Assembly (NCBI RefSeq): GCF_035946055.1
Contig: NZ_CP108364.1
Coordinates: forward strand, 6,510,001 to 6,574,000
Direction: 5' to 3'
DNA from: Streptomyces sp. NBC_01341
GTDB lineage: Bacteria; Actinomycetota; Actinomycetes; Streptomycetales; Streptomycetaceae
DNA: 64,000 nucleotides
Positions within the stretch are counted from its first letter, which is position 1, and every line of letters begins with the position of its first letter. Below are positions 7,939-17,018 of this stretch, one piece after another. The notes below the pieces were generated by a model, which did not search any database, was not told where the DNA came from, and saw only the letters and a list, made by a program, of their open reading frames with translations. Made by a program: the position numbers and the translations under genes.

Positions 7939-9003
7939 ATGGGCGCCAACACTGGCGGACGGGCATTCATAGGGTCGTTCACCTCGGCGGGTGGACTCGG
8001 GATCACCGTTGCCGAAGTGGACGGGAGCACCGGGAAGCTGTCCGTCCTGGCGTCCACGAACGTCCTGGCCGACCCTTCCTTCCTCGCGGTCGGCCACGCG
8101 CCGGGCACGGGTGCCCCGGTGCTGTACGCGGTCAGCGAGGTCGCCGACGGCGCCGCCGCGGCCTTCGACATCGGCGGCGGGGGCGCGCCGGTGCTCATCG
8201 GCGAGTCGCGGCCGGTTGAGGGCGACGGTCCCACGCACCTGGACGTCCGGGCCGGCCACCTGTTCACCGCCAACTACGGTTCGGGCAGTGTCACCTCCCT
8301 GCCCCTGCGGCCCGACGGCTCGCCGGGCCCGGCCGCCGGCGTCCTGCGGCACGAGGGCGGCGGACCCGACGCGGCACGCCAGACCGCCCCCCATGCTCAC
8401 CAGGTGCTCGCCGACCCGTCGGGAAACTGGGTGCTGAGTGTGGACCTCGGCACGGACTCCGTGCGCGTCTGCGCACTCGACCCCGGCACGGGTTCCCTCC
8501 GCACGCACTCCGAGGCGGTGCTGCGTCCGGGGACCGGTCCGCGCCATCTCGTCTTTCATCCGTCCGGGGGACACCTTTACGTCCTCAACGAGCTGGAACC
8601 CACCGTCACCGTGTGCCGCTGGGACGCTGCCACCGGCCGGCTCGAACCGACGGGTGAGACCCCGGTGCTGCCCCACGGTGCCGATGACGCGGTGCGTACG
8701 TACCCCTCCGAGGTGGTGGTGTCGCACGACGGGCGGTTCCTGTGGGCCGCCAACCGGGGGCACGACAGCATCTCCGTGCTCGCCCTCGACGAGACGGCCG
8801 AGAAGCCCGTCCTCGTGGCGGCCGTGGGCTGTGGAGGGCGCTGGCCCCGCGACCTCACCCTGGACCCCACCGGACAGTGGCTGTACGCCGCCAACGAGCG
8901 CTCCGGGAACGTGAGCTGGTTCTCCCTCGACGCGGAGACGGGCATGCCGTCGCCCGCTGGCTCCATCGACGTACCGGCGGCTTCCTGCGTGGTCTTCGCC
9001 TGA
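7939..9003 (+). CDS. Lactonase family protein (6-phosphogluconolactonase-like seven-bladed propeller)
   Basis: A 354-residue cytoplasmic beta-propeller of the YbhE/Pgl lactonase family. Repeats such as GDGPTHLDVRAGHLFTANY, AHQVLADPSGNWVLSVDLG and GPRHLVFHPSGGHLYVLNE are the characteristic blades with conserved His, Asp and Asn. Typical members hydrolyse 6-phosphogluconolactone or related sugar lactones. The ATG at 7939 has GAGGGG about 8 bases upstream; an in-frame GTG 36 bases earlier is less likely. The DasR-type site suggests control by aminosugar availability. Two hairpins follow. Confidence 0.85.
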   Translation: MGANTGGRAFIGSFTSAGGLGITVAEVDGSTGKLSVLASTNVLADPSFLAVGHAPGTGAPVLYAVSEVADGAAAAFDIGGGGAPVLIGESRPVEGDGPTHLDVRAGHLFTANYGSGSVTSLPLRPDGSPGPAAGVLRHEGGGPDAARQTAPHAHQVLADPSGNWVLSVDLGTDSVRVCALDPGTGSLRTHSEAVLRPGTGPRHLVFHPSGGHLYVLNELEPTVTVCRWDAATGRLEPTGETPVLPHGADDAVRTYPSEVVVSHDGRFLWAANRGHDSISVLALDETAEKPVLVAAVGCGGRWPRDLTLDPTGQWLYAANERSGNVSWFSLDAETGMPSPAGSIDVPAASCVVFA

Positions 9004-9005
9004 CA

Positions 9006-9043
9006 GCGCGGCTCCCCGTCCGCCCTCGGGCGGGGAGCCGCGC
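9006..9043 (+). terminator. Terminator of the lactonase gene
   Basis: A perfect 13-bp stem (GCGCGGCTCCCCG with CGGGGAGCCGCGC) begins 3 bases after the lactonase stop. Confidence 0.75.
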
Positions 9044-9076
9044 CGTCCGTGCGACCTTCGTGGATCCGGACCGGCA

Positions 9077-9119
9077 AGGCTGTGGCGCGGACCGGAACCG
9101 CCGGTCCGTGCCACAGCCT
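9077..9119. terminator. Bidirectional terminator between convergent genes
   Basis: A 19-bp stem with one G-U pair and a 5-base loop, arms 9077-9095 and 9101-9119. It sits between the lactonase gene and the stop of the convergent CbiX-like gene at 9128 and can serve both. Confidence 0.8.
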
Positions 9120-9127
9120 GACGCGCG

Positions 9128-10051
9128 TCAGTGCGTCGGGGCTCCCTGCGGCGTCGCCGGGGTGATGCCCAGCGTGGTCGCGTAGAGGGAGAGCACCAGC
9201 TTGCCGATGGCCGGGTACGCGCCGAGGGGCTCGGCGGTCGCGCAGCCGGCCTCCTTCGCGGCGGCTTCCAGCAGTGCGGCGTCGATCTCCGGCCCGACGA
9301 GGTAGGGCGCGAGCGCGAGCTGCACGGAACCGGATCCCTGCAGCTGGGCGGCGATGGAGGCGACCGAGCCCTCCACGTCCAGTGCCGCGGCCATCACCGG
9401 TACCGCGAGACGTGCGGCGAGCAGCATGCCGGTGATACCGGCGGCCTGCACGGCCTCCTCGCCACCGACCGTGGCCAGCACGATGCCGTCGGCGGCGGTC
9501 GCCACGGTGAACAGCCTGGCGCGGTCGGCGCGCGCCAGCCCCGCCTCCGAGAGACGGACGTGCAGCGCTTCGGCGAGCAGCGGGTGCGGACCGAGCACGT
9601 CGGTCAGCTCCACCTGCGTGCCGCTCTCCATCACGGCCTGCCGTATGCGCCGGATCAAGGCGCTGTCCGGGCCTGCGAGGAGCGGCACCACGACGGCGGA
9701 CGGGCCGGTCGGTGCGGCGACCTCGCGTCCGGCTGCGGTGGCCTGCTCGAAGCGCGCGACGCGCTCGGCGGCGGCCTGCGTCAGGACGGAGGCGAGTGCG
9801 GGAAACTCGGCGTCTTCGCCGTCGAGATAACCGATCTGCGCGTTCAGGCCGGGCAGCTCGGAACGAGCGATGCTGATGACCTCCTCGGCAAGGCTGCGCG
9901 ATGCCGGGGAAGGAGTGCCGGGAACGGCGAGAACGAGCGCGGCAGCGCCCTCAGGTGCGACCACGGGCTCAGGGCGGCGGTGCCGTCCGGACTGGCGAGG
10001 TCGCGGCATTCGTACTGGCAGGCCGGAGGCGGGCCCAGTGGGGGTGCTCAT
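9128..10051 (-). CDS. CbiX-like (sirohydrochlorin chelatase superfamily) protein lacking the metal-binding His
   Basis: A 307-residue protein with two CbiX-like alpha/beta halves (residues about 35-155 and 165-300). Functional chelatases carry a histidine in a HGSR-type motif at the end of the first strand and another in a GYH segment. Here the strand reads LVLAVPGTPSPAS and the second VPLLAGPDSAL, so both expected histidines are missing. It is probably a non-chelatase paralogue. The C-terminal LGAYPAIGKLVLSLY end resembles other Streptomyces copies. ATG 10051 is preferred over an upstream in-frame start at 10150. Confidence 0.75.
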   Translation of the reverse strand: MSTPTGPASGLPVRMPRPRQSGRHRRPEPVVAPEGAAALVLAVPGTPSPASRSLAEEVISIARSELPGLNAQIGYLDGEDAEFPALASVLTQAAAERVARFEQATAAGREVAAPTGPSAVVVPLLAGPDSALIRRIRQAVMESGTQVELTDVLGPHPLLAEALHVRLSEAGLARADRARLFTVATAADGIVLATVGGEEAVQAAGITGMLLAARLAVPVMAAALDVEGSVASIAAQLQGSGSVQLALAPYLVGPEIDAALLEAAAKEAGCATAEPLGAYPAIGKLVLSLYATTLGITPATPQGAPTH

Positions 10052-10189
10052 GGCGCCGCATGCTACTGGTTTTGGGTACCCCTCTGTTCGGGGAGGGGGC
10101 GGCAGGGCGTTATCTGTCCGTATATGTCTGTAGAGCGGCATAGCGGGCAACTGACCTGCTCTGTCCCGGACCGCTGATCGCCCGACCTT

Positions 10190-11188
10190 CTACGTTACTC
10201 CCGGTACGAACAACAGGGCCGGGTGGGGCGGCAGTCGCAGCCCTGGTCCGGCCAGCGCCCGGGCGATCTCCAGCGAACCGTGCAGCGGGTCGCCCGCCGC
10301 CGGGACCACGCGTGCCCGCGGCACCTGCTCCGCCAACTCCTCGCGCAGCGGTCCGAGAAGAGCCTCGCCCATGCGGAACAACCCACCGGTCAGAGCGATT
10401 TCGTATGCCTCCGTCCGGTGTTCCGCGGGGTCCGGGCACACGGCGGCCGCAGCCTCCGCGATGTGGACGGCCGCCCGACGCAGGATCGTCGCCGCCGTCC
10501 CGTCCTCGCCGGCGCAGGCCGCGACCTCCGGCGCGAAGGAAGCGAGCAGCGCCGGGCGGTCCGTGCGGGGATAGAGCAGGCCGGGCAGGCCGGCCGCGGG
10601 GCCGAAGACCGTCTCGACCCGCGCCAGCAGGGCCGGGGAACCACCGCGCCGGCCGTCGTGGGCGCGCATGGCCGCGTCGAGCCCTTCCCGGCCGATCCAG
10701 GCGCCACCGCCGCTGTCGCCCAGCAGATGGCCCCAGCCGTCGGCCCTGCGCCACGTCGAGAGGTCGGTGCCGAGCGCGATCATGCCGGTGCCGCCGGCCA
10801 CCACCGCGCCGGGCCGCTGGCCGAGCGCGCCGGCGTACGCCGTCACCGCGTCGGCGGCGAGGGCGATCCGTCGCACGCCCAGTGCGGACGCGAGCGCGGC
10901 GGGCAGCTCCGCGCGCAGCCGGCCGCCGAGCGTCGCCATGCCGGCCGCGCCGATCGCCGCCGCGGTCACGGCGGCCCCAGGGTCCGCCGCCTTCATCAGC
11001 CTGTGCACCTCGGGAAGCAACTGCTCCAGCAGGTGCGCGGCGTCGATCCCGGCGGCGCCGGTCCGCACCGGCTCGGCGCAGACGGCGGTGCGGACCGGAA
11101 GCCGGGGGTCCACGGCTCCCAGCGCCAGCCTCAGTCCGGAACCGCCGGAGTCCACCCCGAGGACCAGTCCGGCTGTCGCGGCGCTCAC
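10190..11188 (-). CDS. BadF/BadG/BcrA-type ATPase, N-acetylglucosamine-kinase-like
   Basis: A 332-residue actin-fold sugar-kinase-like ATPase. The phosphate-1 motif is LGVDSGGSGLRLAL near residues 10-22, the phosphate-2 region GAVVAGGTGMIALG lies near 140, and GHLLGDSGGGAWIGREGL follows near 165, the pattern of N-acetylglucosamine kinases. The adenosine motif is IALTGGLFRMGEALL. The GTG at 11188 has GAGGGG about 8 bases upstream; a start at 11248 would add 20 residues. Phosphorylation of GlcNAc or a related aminosugar is inferred, which fits the DasR-type site 2.3 kb away. Confidence 0.75.
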   Translation of the reverse strand: MSAATAGLVLGVDSGGSGLRLALGAVDPRLPVRTAVCAEPVRTGAAGIDAAHLLEQLLPEVHRLMKAADPGAAVTAAAIGAAGMATLGGRLRAELPAALASALGVRRIALAADAVTAYAGALGQRPGAVVAGGTGMIALGTDLSTWRRADGWGHLLGDSGGGAWIGREGLDAAMRAHDGRRGGSPALLARVETVFGPAAGLPGLLYPRTDRPALLASFAPEVAACAGEDGTAATILRRAAVHIAEAAAAVCPDPAEHRTEAYEIALTGGLFRMGEALLGPLREELAEQVPRARVVPAAGDPLHGSLEIARALAGPGLRLPPHPALLFVPGVT

Positions 11189-11394
11189 CGCGGCCACCCC
11201 TCGGACGGGCGCTGCCCGGCCCGTGCCATCACCCGGGGCGCGGGGCACCGCCCATCCTCGACGAACGCCTGCGTGACCATGGGGACCGACTCCGGGGACT
11301 GGAGGACGGGGACGACGCGCAGCCTATCCCCAGGACGCCGGCCGCGGAGGACCGCATGATCACGTTGTCGGTGTAGGCCGGTAGGGTGACGGAC

Positions 11395-12072
11395 GTGGCA
11401 GCGCGACCGTTGAGTGAACTTGTGGAGCCCGGCTGGGCTCAGGCGTTGGAGCCCGTGGCCGGCCGGATCGCGGAGATGGGCAACTTCCTCCGCGCCGAGA
11501 TCGGCGCCGGGCGCACGTATCTGCCGTCCGGGCAGAACGTCCTGCGCGCCTTCCAGCAACCGTTCGACGACGTACGCGTCCTGATAGTCGGTCAGGACCC
11601 GTACCCGACGCCGGGGATGGCCATCGGGCTGAGTTTCGCCGTCGCCCCCGACGTACGCCGTCTTCCCGGCAGCCTGGAGAACATCTTCAGGGAGCTGCAC
11701 ACCGACCTCGGTCTCCCGAGGCCGTCCAACGGAGATCTCACACCGTGGACGCGGCAGGGAGTGCTCCTGCTGAACCGGGCGCTGACGACGGCACCGGGCA
11801 AGCCCGCCGCCCACCGGGGCAAGGGCTGGGAGGAAGTCACCGAGCAGGCGATTCGCTCACTCACTGCGCGGGGCAGACCGATGGTGTCGGTGCTGTGGGG
11901 CCGGGACGCGCGCAACGTACGCCCGCTCCTCGGGGACCTGCCCGCGGTCGAGTCCGCACACCCTTCGCCCATGTCGGCCGACCGCGGGTTCTTCGGTTCG
12001 CGGCCCTTCAGCCGCACGAACGACTTCCTCGTCGGTCTGGGGCAGCAGCCTGTGGACTGGCGTCTGCCCTGA
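11395..12072 (+). CDS. ung: Uracil-DNA glycosylase, family 1
   Basis: A 225-residue base-excision-repair enzyme that removes uracil from DNA. The family-1 water-activating motif GQDPYP is at residues 66-71 and the DNA-intercalation loop HPSPMSADRGFFGSRPF is near the C-terminus; LLLNRALTT provides the uracil-binding Asn. The GTG at 11395 is spaced 8 bases from an AGGG element; GTG 11386 is an alternative adding three residues. Length is normal. It is monocistronic and diverges from the kinase-like gene. Confidence 0.95.
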   Translation: MAARPLSELVEPGWAQALEPVAGRIAEMGNFLRAEIGAGRTYLPSGQNVLRAFQQPFDDVRVLIVGQDPYPTPGMAIGLSFAVAPDVRRLPGSLENIFRELHTDLGLPRPSNGDLTPWTRQGVLLLNRALTTAPGKPAAHRGKGWEEVTEQAIRSLTARGRPMVSVLWGRDARNVRPLLGDLPAVESAHPSPMSADRGFFGSRPFSRTNDFLVGLGQQPVDWRLP

Positions 12073-12083
12073 CCCGGGAAGCG

Positions 12084-12110
12084 CGGGACGCGAGGTCCTG
12101 CGGCGTCCCG
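12084..12110 (+). terminator. Weak hairpin after ung
   Basis: CGGGACGC and GCGTCCCG form an 8-bp perfect stem with an 11-base loop, 12 bases after the ung stop. No T run. Confidence 0.4.
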
Positions 12111-12290
12111 GTGTGATGCCTGAGATGCGGCGCCCAGTGGCTCGGGGCGTCGTGGGCGCGGTCTGCGGCGCCGTTCCGAATGTCCAGGGGCGAACCGTGC
12201 ATGGGACCGCGATTCCGGGGCACGAGACCCTGTGACCCGAGCTCCGGTCGGTGCTTCCCCCCAGCACCTGTGTGAGCCTCCGGCCCCACC

Positions 12291-12524
12291 GCCATCCCCC
12301 CGTCGGTGGGGCCGGACTTCTGCCCGTACGGGATCGGGATAAGCACCGGGCCCGACGGTGTCCCCCTGCTGGTCGTGTGGACGCACAACCCCGACGGGAG
12401 CGCCCGGGCCTTCGACGGCCTGAAGGCGTCGGTCACCGGCTTCCTCGAACGTGAGGTGGGGTTGTGTGGTCATTGCCGCGTTGGCAGTGGCGTGGAACTC
12501 ACCGCGTTGTTGGCATGCCTCTGA
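12291..12524 (+). pseudogene. Possible gene fragment, unidentified
   Basis: The frame from about 12291 to 12460 has almost exclusively G or C at third positions and a plausible folded-protein composition (GISTGPDGVPLLVVWTH, then ASVTGFLE). It then loses that bias before the stop at 12524. There is no clear ribosome site or start, so it is more likely a remnant than a working small gene. I do not recognise the parent family. Confidence 0.25.
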
Positions 12525-12922
12525 GCCGGCGCCGAACCCGTGTCCGGGCCGCGTTCCGATCAGGTGCGAGGAGAAGTCCACCGGCGGACTCAGAAGTTTC
12601 CGGCGACTGACGCTGTCGGCTCGCGGCGGATCATGCTGCCCTGTTCCTTGTGGTCGGCATGATCCGCGCCGCCGGGGGCGAAGTGGGGCAGGGCAGTGAA
12701 CCGGGCCTCGATGCGGCCGGCCAGGAGCTGTCGGCGGGCGTGTTGGCGAACTCCACGTGGCAGATCTCGAGCACACCGCGTAGAGACGGCAACGAAGCCG
12801 GATGATCATTGCCGGACCCCGGCATGGTCCGGCGACACCGGGTCCGGCGACCATGGAGGCACCCTTCGTGCCGGGCGCTATTCGCGTTCCGGTCCTTTCT
12901 GCGGTCGGAGCGGAGCGACACC

Positions 12923-13225
12923 ATGGCATGGACAGCAGGAATGGGCGCGCTTCTGGGGCTGCTGGCCATCGCATCAGGATTCGTCACGCTCCGGACAGGG
13001 TGGATCGTGCCCACGGCGCGTCGCCATGTCACCAGGCCCCGACTCCATGGTCTCGGCGCCCTGCTCACGGGCACTTCCGTCGTTCTGCAGAGCCTCTGCT
13101 TCTTTCGAGTCATGCCGAGCGTTTCCTGGGAGGCCCGCTTCCTCGGCGGGAACGCACTCCTGTTTGGCGGGCTGCTCCTGATTGCCTTCAGCCAGTTGCT
13201 TCCGCCCCGCCGAAGCCACGAGTGA
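12923..13225 (+). CDS. Small membrane protein of unknown function
   Basis: A 100-residue protein with three predicted membrane helices: residues 7-25 (GALLGLLAIASGFVTL), about 43-62 (LHGLGALLTGTSVVLQSL) and about 74-93 (GNALLFGGLLLIAFSQLL). The second is preceded by a basic loop (RRHVTRPR). It starts at ATG 12923; an in-frame extension to 12809 has no family character. It stands alone between the decayed region and the dehydrogenase-like gene. No function can be assigned. Confidence 0.6.
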   Translation: MAWTAGMGALLGLLAIASGFVTLRTGWIVPTARRHVTRPRLHGLGALLTGTSVVLQSLCFFRVMPSVSWEARFLGGNALLFGGLLLIAFSQLLPPRRSHE

Positions 13226-13542
13226 TCCCACAGGGCTTTGACGGGCGTTGGCGGATCAGGGCCGAAGCCATCGGCGGATCGCAGCCCGGTGACGGTGCCG
13301 TGGAACACGTAGGCCCTCCTGTCGCAGTGGCCCCGGGGTCCGCAACGACGTCCCCGACCACGGGGGCGAAGGCGCCCGCCCGTCGGAGTGGGAGCCGGCA
13401 GCGCGGATAGCCCGGACGCGGGACATCTTCCGGACGGTTGCTGATGGCAGGGCTGCCCGGCTGCTAGCGTCCCCGGACCACCGGACCGGCCGGCCCGGCT
13501 GCAGCCGTTCGCAGCGCCGGAACGGCAGAGGAGAGGTGTCCC
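13226..13542. other. 317-bp intergenic region
   Basis: No gene is seen. A -10-like hexamer TAGCGT lies at 13465-13470, about 70 bases before the start at 13543, and AGGAGAGG immediately precedes that start. Nothing else stands out. Confidence 0.4.
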
Positions 13543-14766
13543 ATGCGTGTCCTCCTGGTCGGGGCGGGAGGCGTGGGTACGGCGATCACGCGTATCGCGG
13601 CCCGTCGATCCTTCTTCGAGCACATGACGGTGGCCGACTACGACCTCGGACGGGCAGAGTCCGCCGTCGCCGCACTGGGGGAGAGCGGGGCCCGGTTCGG
13701 CGCCGCCCGGCTGGACGCCTCGGACCCCGTCGCCGTACGCGCGGTGCTCACGGAACACCGGTGCGACGTTCTGCTCAACGCCACCGACCCGCGGTTCGTC
13801 ATGCCGCTGTTCGAGGCGGCCCTCGCCCATGGCGCTCACTACCTCGACATGGCCATGTCCCTGTCCCGGCCTCACCCGTCCCGCCCGTACGAGGAGTGCG
13901 GCGTCAAGCTGGGGGACGCGCAGTTCGAGCGGGCGGCCGACTGGGAGGCCGCCGGCAGGCTCGCGCTGGTGGGGATCGGCGTGGAGCCCGGACTCTCGGA
14001 CGTTTTCGCGCGCTATGCCTCCGACGAGCTCTTCGACGAGATCGAGGAGATCGGGATCCGTGACGGCGCCGACCTGACGGTGGAGGGCTACGACTTCGCC
14101 CCATCTTTCAGTATCTGGACGACCATCGAGGAGTGTCTGAATCCGCCGGTCGTCTACGAGGAGGACCGCGGCTGGTTCACCACTGAGCCCTTCAGTGAAC
14201 CGGAGGTGTTCGACTTCCCGGAGGGCATCGGTCCCGTCGAGTGCGTCAACGTCGAGCACGAGGAGGTCCTGCTCGTGCCGCGCTGGCTCAAGGCCAGGCG
14301 CGTCACCTTCAAGTACGGACTGGGCGACGAGTTCATCGGTGTCCTGCGCACGCTCCACAAGCTGGGCCTTGACCGTACGGATCCCGTGTCGGTGAAGAGC
14401 GGTGCGGGGGCGGCGGCCGAGGTCTCCCCCCGCGACGTGGTGGCCGCGTGCCTGCCCGACCCGGCCGGACTCGGGGAGCGGATGCACGGCAAGACCTGCG
14501 CGGGCACCTGGGTGAAGGGCAGCAAGGACGGACGGCCCCGGGAGGTCTACCTCTACCACGTGGTCGACAACCAGTGGTCGATGCGCGAGTACGGCTCCCA
14601 GGCCGTCGTCTGGCAGACGGCGATCAACCCGGTGGCCGCCCTCGAACTCCTGGCCGGCGGCGTCTGGAGCGGGAGCGGAGTACTCGGCCCCGAAGCCCTG
14701 CCGCCCCGGCCGTTCCTCGATCTGCTCAATGAGTACGGCGTTCCCTGGGGCATGCGCGAGCAGTGA
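13543..14766 (+). CDS. Saccharopine dehydrogenase family protein
   Basis: A 407-residue NAD(P)-dependent oxidoreductase-like protein. A Rossmann fold opens the chain (MRVLLVGAGGVGTAITRIA, GxGGxG), followed by an acidic strand end at VADYD, the FVMPLFEAALAHGAHYLDMA segment typical of the family, and the long saccharopine-dehydrogenase C-terminal domain. Family members work on lysine/saccharopine or carboxyspermidine, but many actinobacterial copies are uncharacterised. An AGGAGAGG site precedes ATG 13543. The amino-acid permease gene follows 129 bases downstream on the same strand, suggesting a shared amino-acid or polyamine-related role. Confidence 0.88.
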   Translation: MRVLLVGAGGVGTAITRIAARRSFFEHMTVADYDLGRAESAVAALGESGARFGAARLDASDPVAVRAVLTEHRCDVLLNATDPRFVMPLFEAALAHGAHYLDMAMSLSRPHPSRPYEECGVKLGDAQFERAADWEAAGRLALVGIGVEPGLSDVFARYASDELFDEIEEIGIRDGADLTVEGYDFAPSFSIWTTIEECLNPPVVYEEDRGWFTTEPFSEPEVFDFPEGIGPVECVNVEHEEVLLVPRWLKARRVTFKYGLGDEFIGVLRTLHKLGLDRTDPVSVKSGAGAAAEVSPRDVVAACLPDPAGLGERMHGKTCAGTWVKGSKDGRPREVYLYHVVDNQWSMREYGSQAVVWQTAINPVAALELLAGGVWSGSGVLGPEALPPRPFLDLLNEYGVPWGMREQ

Positions 14767-14895
14767 AGGCCGGGAGGCGTCCGTGCGCGCGGCGTGGGGA
14801 CGCCTCGCCGGACGTGCACACCGGGAGGCACCTCCCTAGCATGTGGAAGGAAATATTCCGCCTTCTCTTCAGGCCTGTGACCCGAGCGAGGGAAC

Positions 14896-16389
14896 ATGGC
14901 AGAGGTCCGTGCCGGATCAGCGCCACCGGCAAGCTTGAAGCCGAACGCGATCGGCTTCGTCGACGCGCTGGTCATCGGGCTGAACGCCACGTCCCCGGCC
15001 TACTCGGTCGCCGCGGTCATCGGCCCGGTCGTGGCGCTCGTCGGTGTCTACGCGCCAGGGGTGCTCTTCGCCTCGTTCGTGCCGATGCTGTTCATCGCAT
15101 CGGCCTTCTACTACCTCAACAAGGCCGACCAGGACTGTGGGACCACGTTCTCCTGGGTGACCCGCGCCATGGGTCCCTGGGCCGGGTGGCTCGGTGGCTG
15201 GGCCATCGCGATGACCGGTGTGCTGGTCGTGGGATCACTGGCCGACATCGCCGTCAGCTTCGGACTGCTCGCCGTGGGGCTCGACAGCTGGGCCGAGAAC
15301 ACCTTCGTCCGCCAACTGCTGACCGTCGTCCTGATCGTGGTGATGACCTGGCTGTGTGTCATCGGGACCGAACTGTCGGCCAAGGTGCAGAACGCCCTCA
15401 TCCTGGCTCAGGTGGCGTTCCTGCTCGTGTTCGTGATCGTCGCGCTCTACCGTGTCTACGCGGGCACGACGTCCTTCGACTCGGTCAGACCCTCGGTCGA
15501 GTGGCTCAACCCCTTCGGGGCGGGAGGTGCGGCGCTCACCGGCGGGCTGCTGCTGGGCGTCTTCATCTACTGGGGCTGGGAATCGGCCGTCAACCTCACC
15601 GAGGAGGTGGAGGACTCCGCGACCGCGCCGGGCAAGGCCGGCGTGTGGTCGACCGTCATCCTGCTGGTGACCTACCTCTCCGTCGGCTTCGCGGTCGTCG
15701 CGTTCGCCGGAACGGCCTACCTGGTGGAGAACGCCGGTGAGGAGGAGTTCATCTTCGCCCTGCTCGCCCGTGAGGTCATGGGGGGATGGGACTGGATCGT
15801 GCTCCTCGCGGTCGCGACCTCGGCGCTCGCCTCCACCCAGACGACCATCATCCCGGCGTCGCGCACCGCCCTGTCGATGGCCCGTCGTCACGCGCTGCCC
15901 GCCCACTTCGCCCGTATCAGCCCGAGGTTCCGGACCCCCGACGTCAGCACGTGGTGGGTGGCCGGGATCGCCATCGCCTGGTATCTGGTCGTCAGCCAGA
16001 TCAGTGAGAACGCCCTCTTCGACTCGCTGACCGCGCTCTCCCTCCTCATCGCCTTCTACTACGCGCTGACCGGTGTGGCCTGCGCGGTCTACTACCGCCG
16101 CCACCTGACCGAGAGCGTGCGCAACTTCTTCCTCATCGGCCTCGGCCCGCTGGTCGGGGCGGGTCTGCTGACGTGGCTGCTGGTCCGGTCGGTCATGGAC
16201 ATGTCTGACCCGGCGAACTCCTACAGCGGAACCTCGTGGTTCGGACTGGGCCCGCCGCTCGTCATCGGCATCGCCATCATCCTCATCGGAGTGGTGATCA
16301 TGGTGGTCCTGCGGTTCCGGTCGCCGGCCTTCTGGGCAGAGCGGCGCTGTGTGGTCGACCCCGACCTCGTCCACGGCAAGGAGTCCTGA
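14896..16389 (+). CDS. APC family amino acid permease
   Basis: A 497-residue transporter with about 12 membrane helices. The first half has the APC hallmarks GFVDALVIGLNATSPAYSVAA and the unwound helix region; helix 6 is GVFIYWGWESAVNLTEEVED, matching the substrate-site E/W pattern of the amino acid/polyamine group. ATG 14896 follows a GAGGGA element. It probably imports an amino acid or amine by proton symport; the substrate is not readable. Its stop is 1 base before the universal stress gene, so the two are cotranscribed. Confidence 0.9.
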   Translation: MAEVRAGSAPPASLKPNAIGFVDALVIGLNATSPAYSVAAVIGPVVALVGVYAPGVLFASFVPMLFIASAFYYLNKADQDCGTTFSWVTRAMGPWAGWLGGWAIAMTGVLVVGSLADIAVSFGLLAVGLDSWAENTFVRQLLTVVLIVVMTWLCVIGTELSAKVQNALILAQVAFLLVFVIVALYRVYAGTTSFDSVRPSVEWLNPFGAGGAALTGGLLLGVFIYWGWESAVNLTEEVEDSATAPGKAGVWSTVILLVTYLSVGFAVVAFAGTAYLVENAGEEEFIFALLAREVMGGWDWIVLLAVATSALASTQTTIIPASRTALSMARRHALPAHFARISPRFRTPDVSTWWVAGIAIAWYLVVSQISENALFDSLTALSLLIAFYYALTGVACAVYYRRHLTESVRNFFLIGLGPLVGAGLLTWLLVRSVMDMSDPANSYSGTSWFGLGPPLVIGIAIILIGVVIMVVLRFRSPAFWAERRCVVDPDLVHGKES

Positions 16390-16390
16390 G

Positions 16391-16810
16391 ATGTCCGTGG
16401 TCCTCGGGTACGACGAGTCACCCGGCGCGGCGCGTGCCCTGCGGGCGGCGATCGAGGTGGCCGCCGCGTTCGGCGAGAAGCTCGTCCTCGTCTACGGAGC
16501 CGCTCCGCCCGGCCGTCCCACCGGCGAGGAGTACCGCGCCCACTACGAGGCCATTCGGCAGGCCGGACGCACGGGGCTGGAACGCGCGGTCGCCTCGGCG
16601 GAGGAGGCCGAGGTGCCGACCACCGTCGAAGTCATCGACCTGAGCCCTGCGCAGGCGCTGATCGACGCGGCCTCCCGCCACGAGGCGCGGGTCATCGTCG
16701 TGGGCACCTGGGGCGAGAGCCCGATGCGAGGGGCTCTGCTCGGCTCCACCCCGCACAAGCTCCTGCACCTGTCGACCGTGCCCGTGCTGTGCGTGCCGAC
16801 GGAGGTCTGA
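16391..16810 (+). CDS. Universal stress protein (UspA family)
   Basis: A 139-residue single-domain UspA protein. It begins VVLGYDESPGAARALRAAI with the conserved Asp after the first strand. The ATP-binding signature GxxGx9GS/T is present near the C-terminus (VVGTWGESPMRGALLGSTPHKLL). The ATG at 16391 directly follows the permease stop. Pairing with an APC permease suggests it modulates transport or signals stress, as proposed for other permease-Usp pairs; that role is inference. Confidence 0.9.
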   Translation: MSVVLGYDESPGAARALRAAIEVAAAFGEKLVLVYGAAPPGRPTGEEYRAHYEAIRQAGRTGLERAVASAEEAEVPTTVEVIDLSPAQALIDAASRHEARVIVVGTWGESPMRGALLGSTPHKLLHLSTVPVLCVPTEV

Positions 16811-16891
16811 CCCGGCCCGTGCCCGGCCGGGGGGCATACCGGCTCTCGGGCGCACGGCCGTCGCCGCGCAGGTCGTCCGTCGGCCCGCGCC

Positions 16892-16931
16892 GGTCGGCGG
16901 TCGGTCGGCGGTCGGTCGGCGGTCGGTCGCG
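16892..16931. repeat. Short tandem repeat, 11-bp unit x 3.5
   Basis: The unit GGTCGGCGGTC is repeated three times perfectly (16892-16924), followed by a partial fourth copy. It lies in the space between convergent genes and looks like slippage of GC-rich sequence. Confidence 0.8.
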
Positions 16932-17018
16932 TGGCGGGCGCTACCGGGGAACCGGCCCTCCAAAGGGCTCTTTCGGGGAACCGCCACCGGGCGGGCCGAG
17001 TCACGGAAGCGCTCCCGG

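Larger units (their letters stand above)
12073..12922. other. 850-bp stretch with no intact gene; probable gene remnants
   Basis: No frame here has both a plausible start and a family-like product. A weak hairpin ending ung lies at 12084-12110. Two short stretches keep coding-like codon bias: about 12291-12460 on the plus strand (VPLLVVWTHNPDGSARAF) and about 12650-12790 on the minus strand (VLEICHVEFANTPADSSW). Both look like decayed fragments. I recognise no insertion-sequence ends. Confidence 0.45.

Noticed and set aside
16892..16931. Tandem repeat considered as a CRISPR array
   Set aside because: The 11-bp units are directly adjacent with no spacers, and no cas genes are near.
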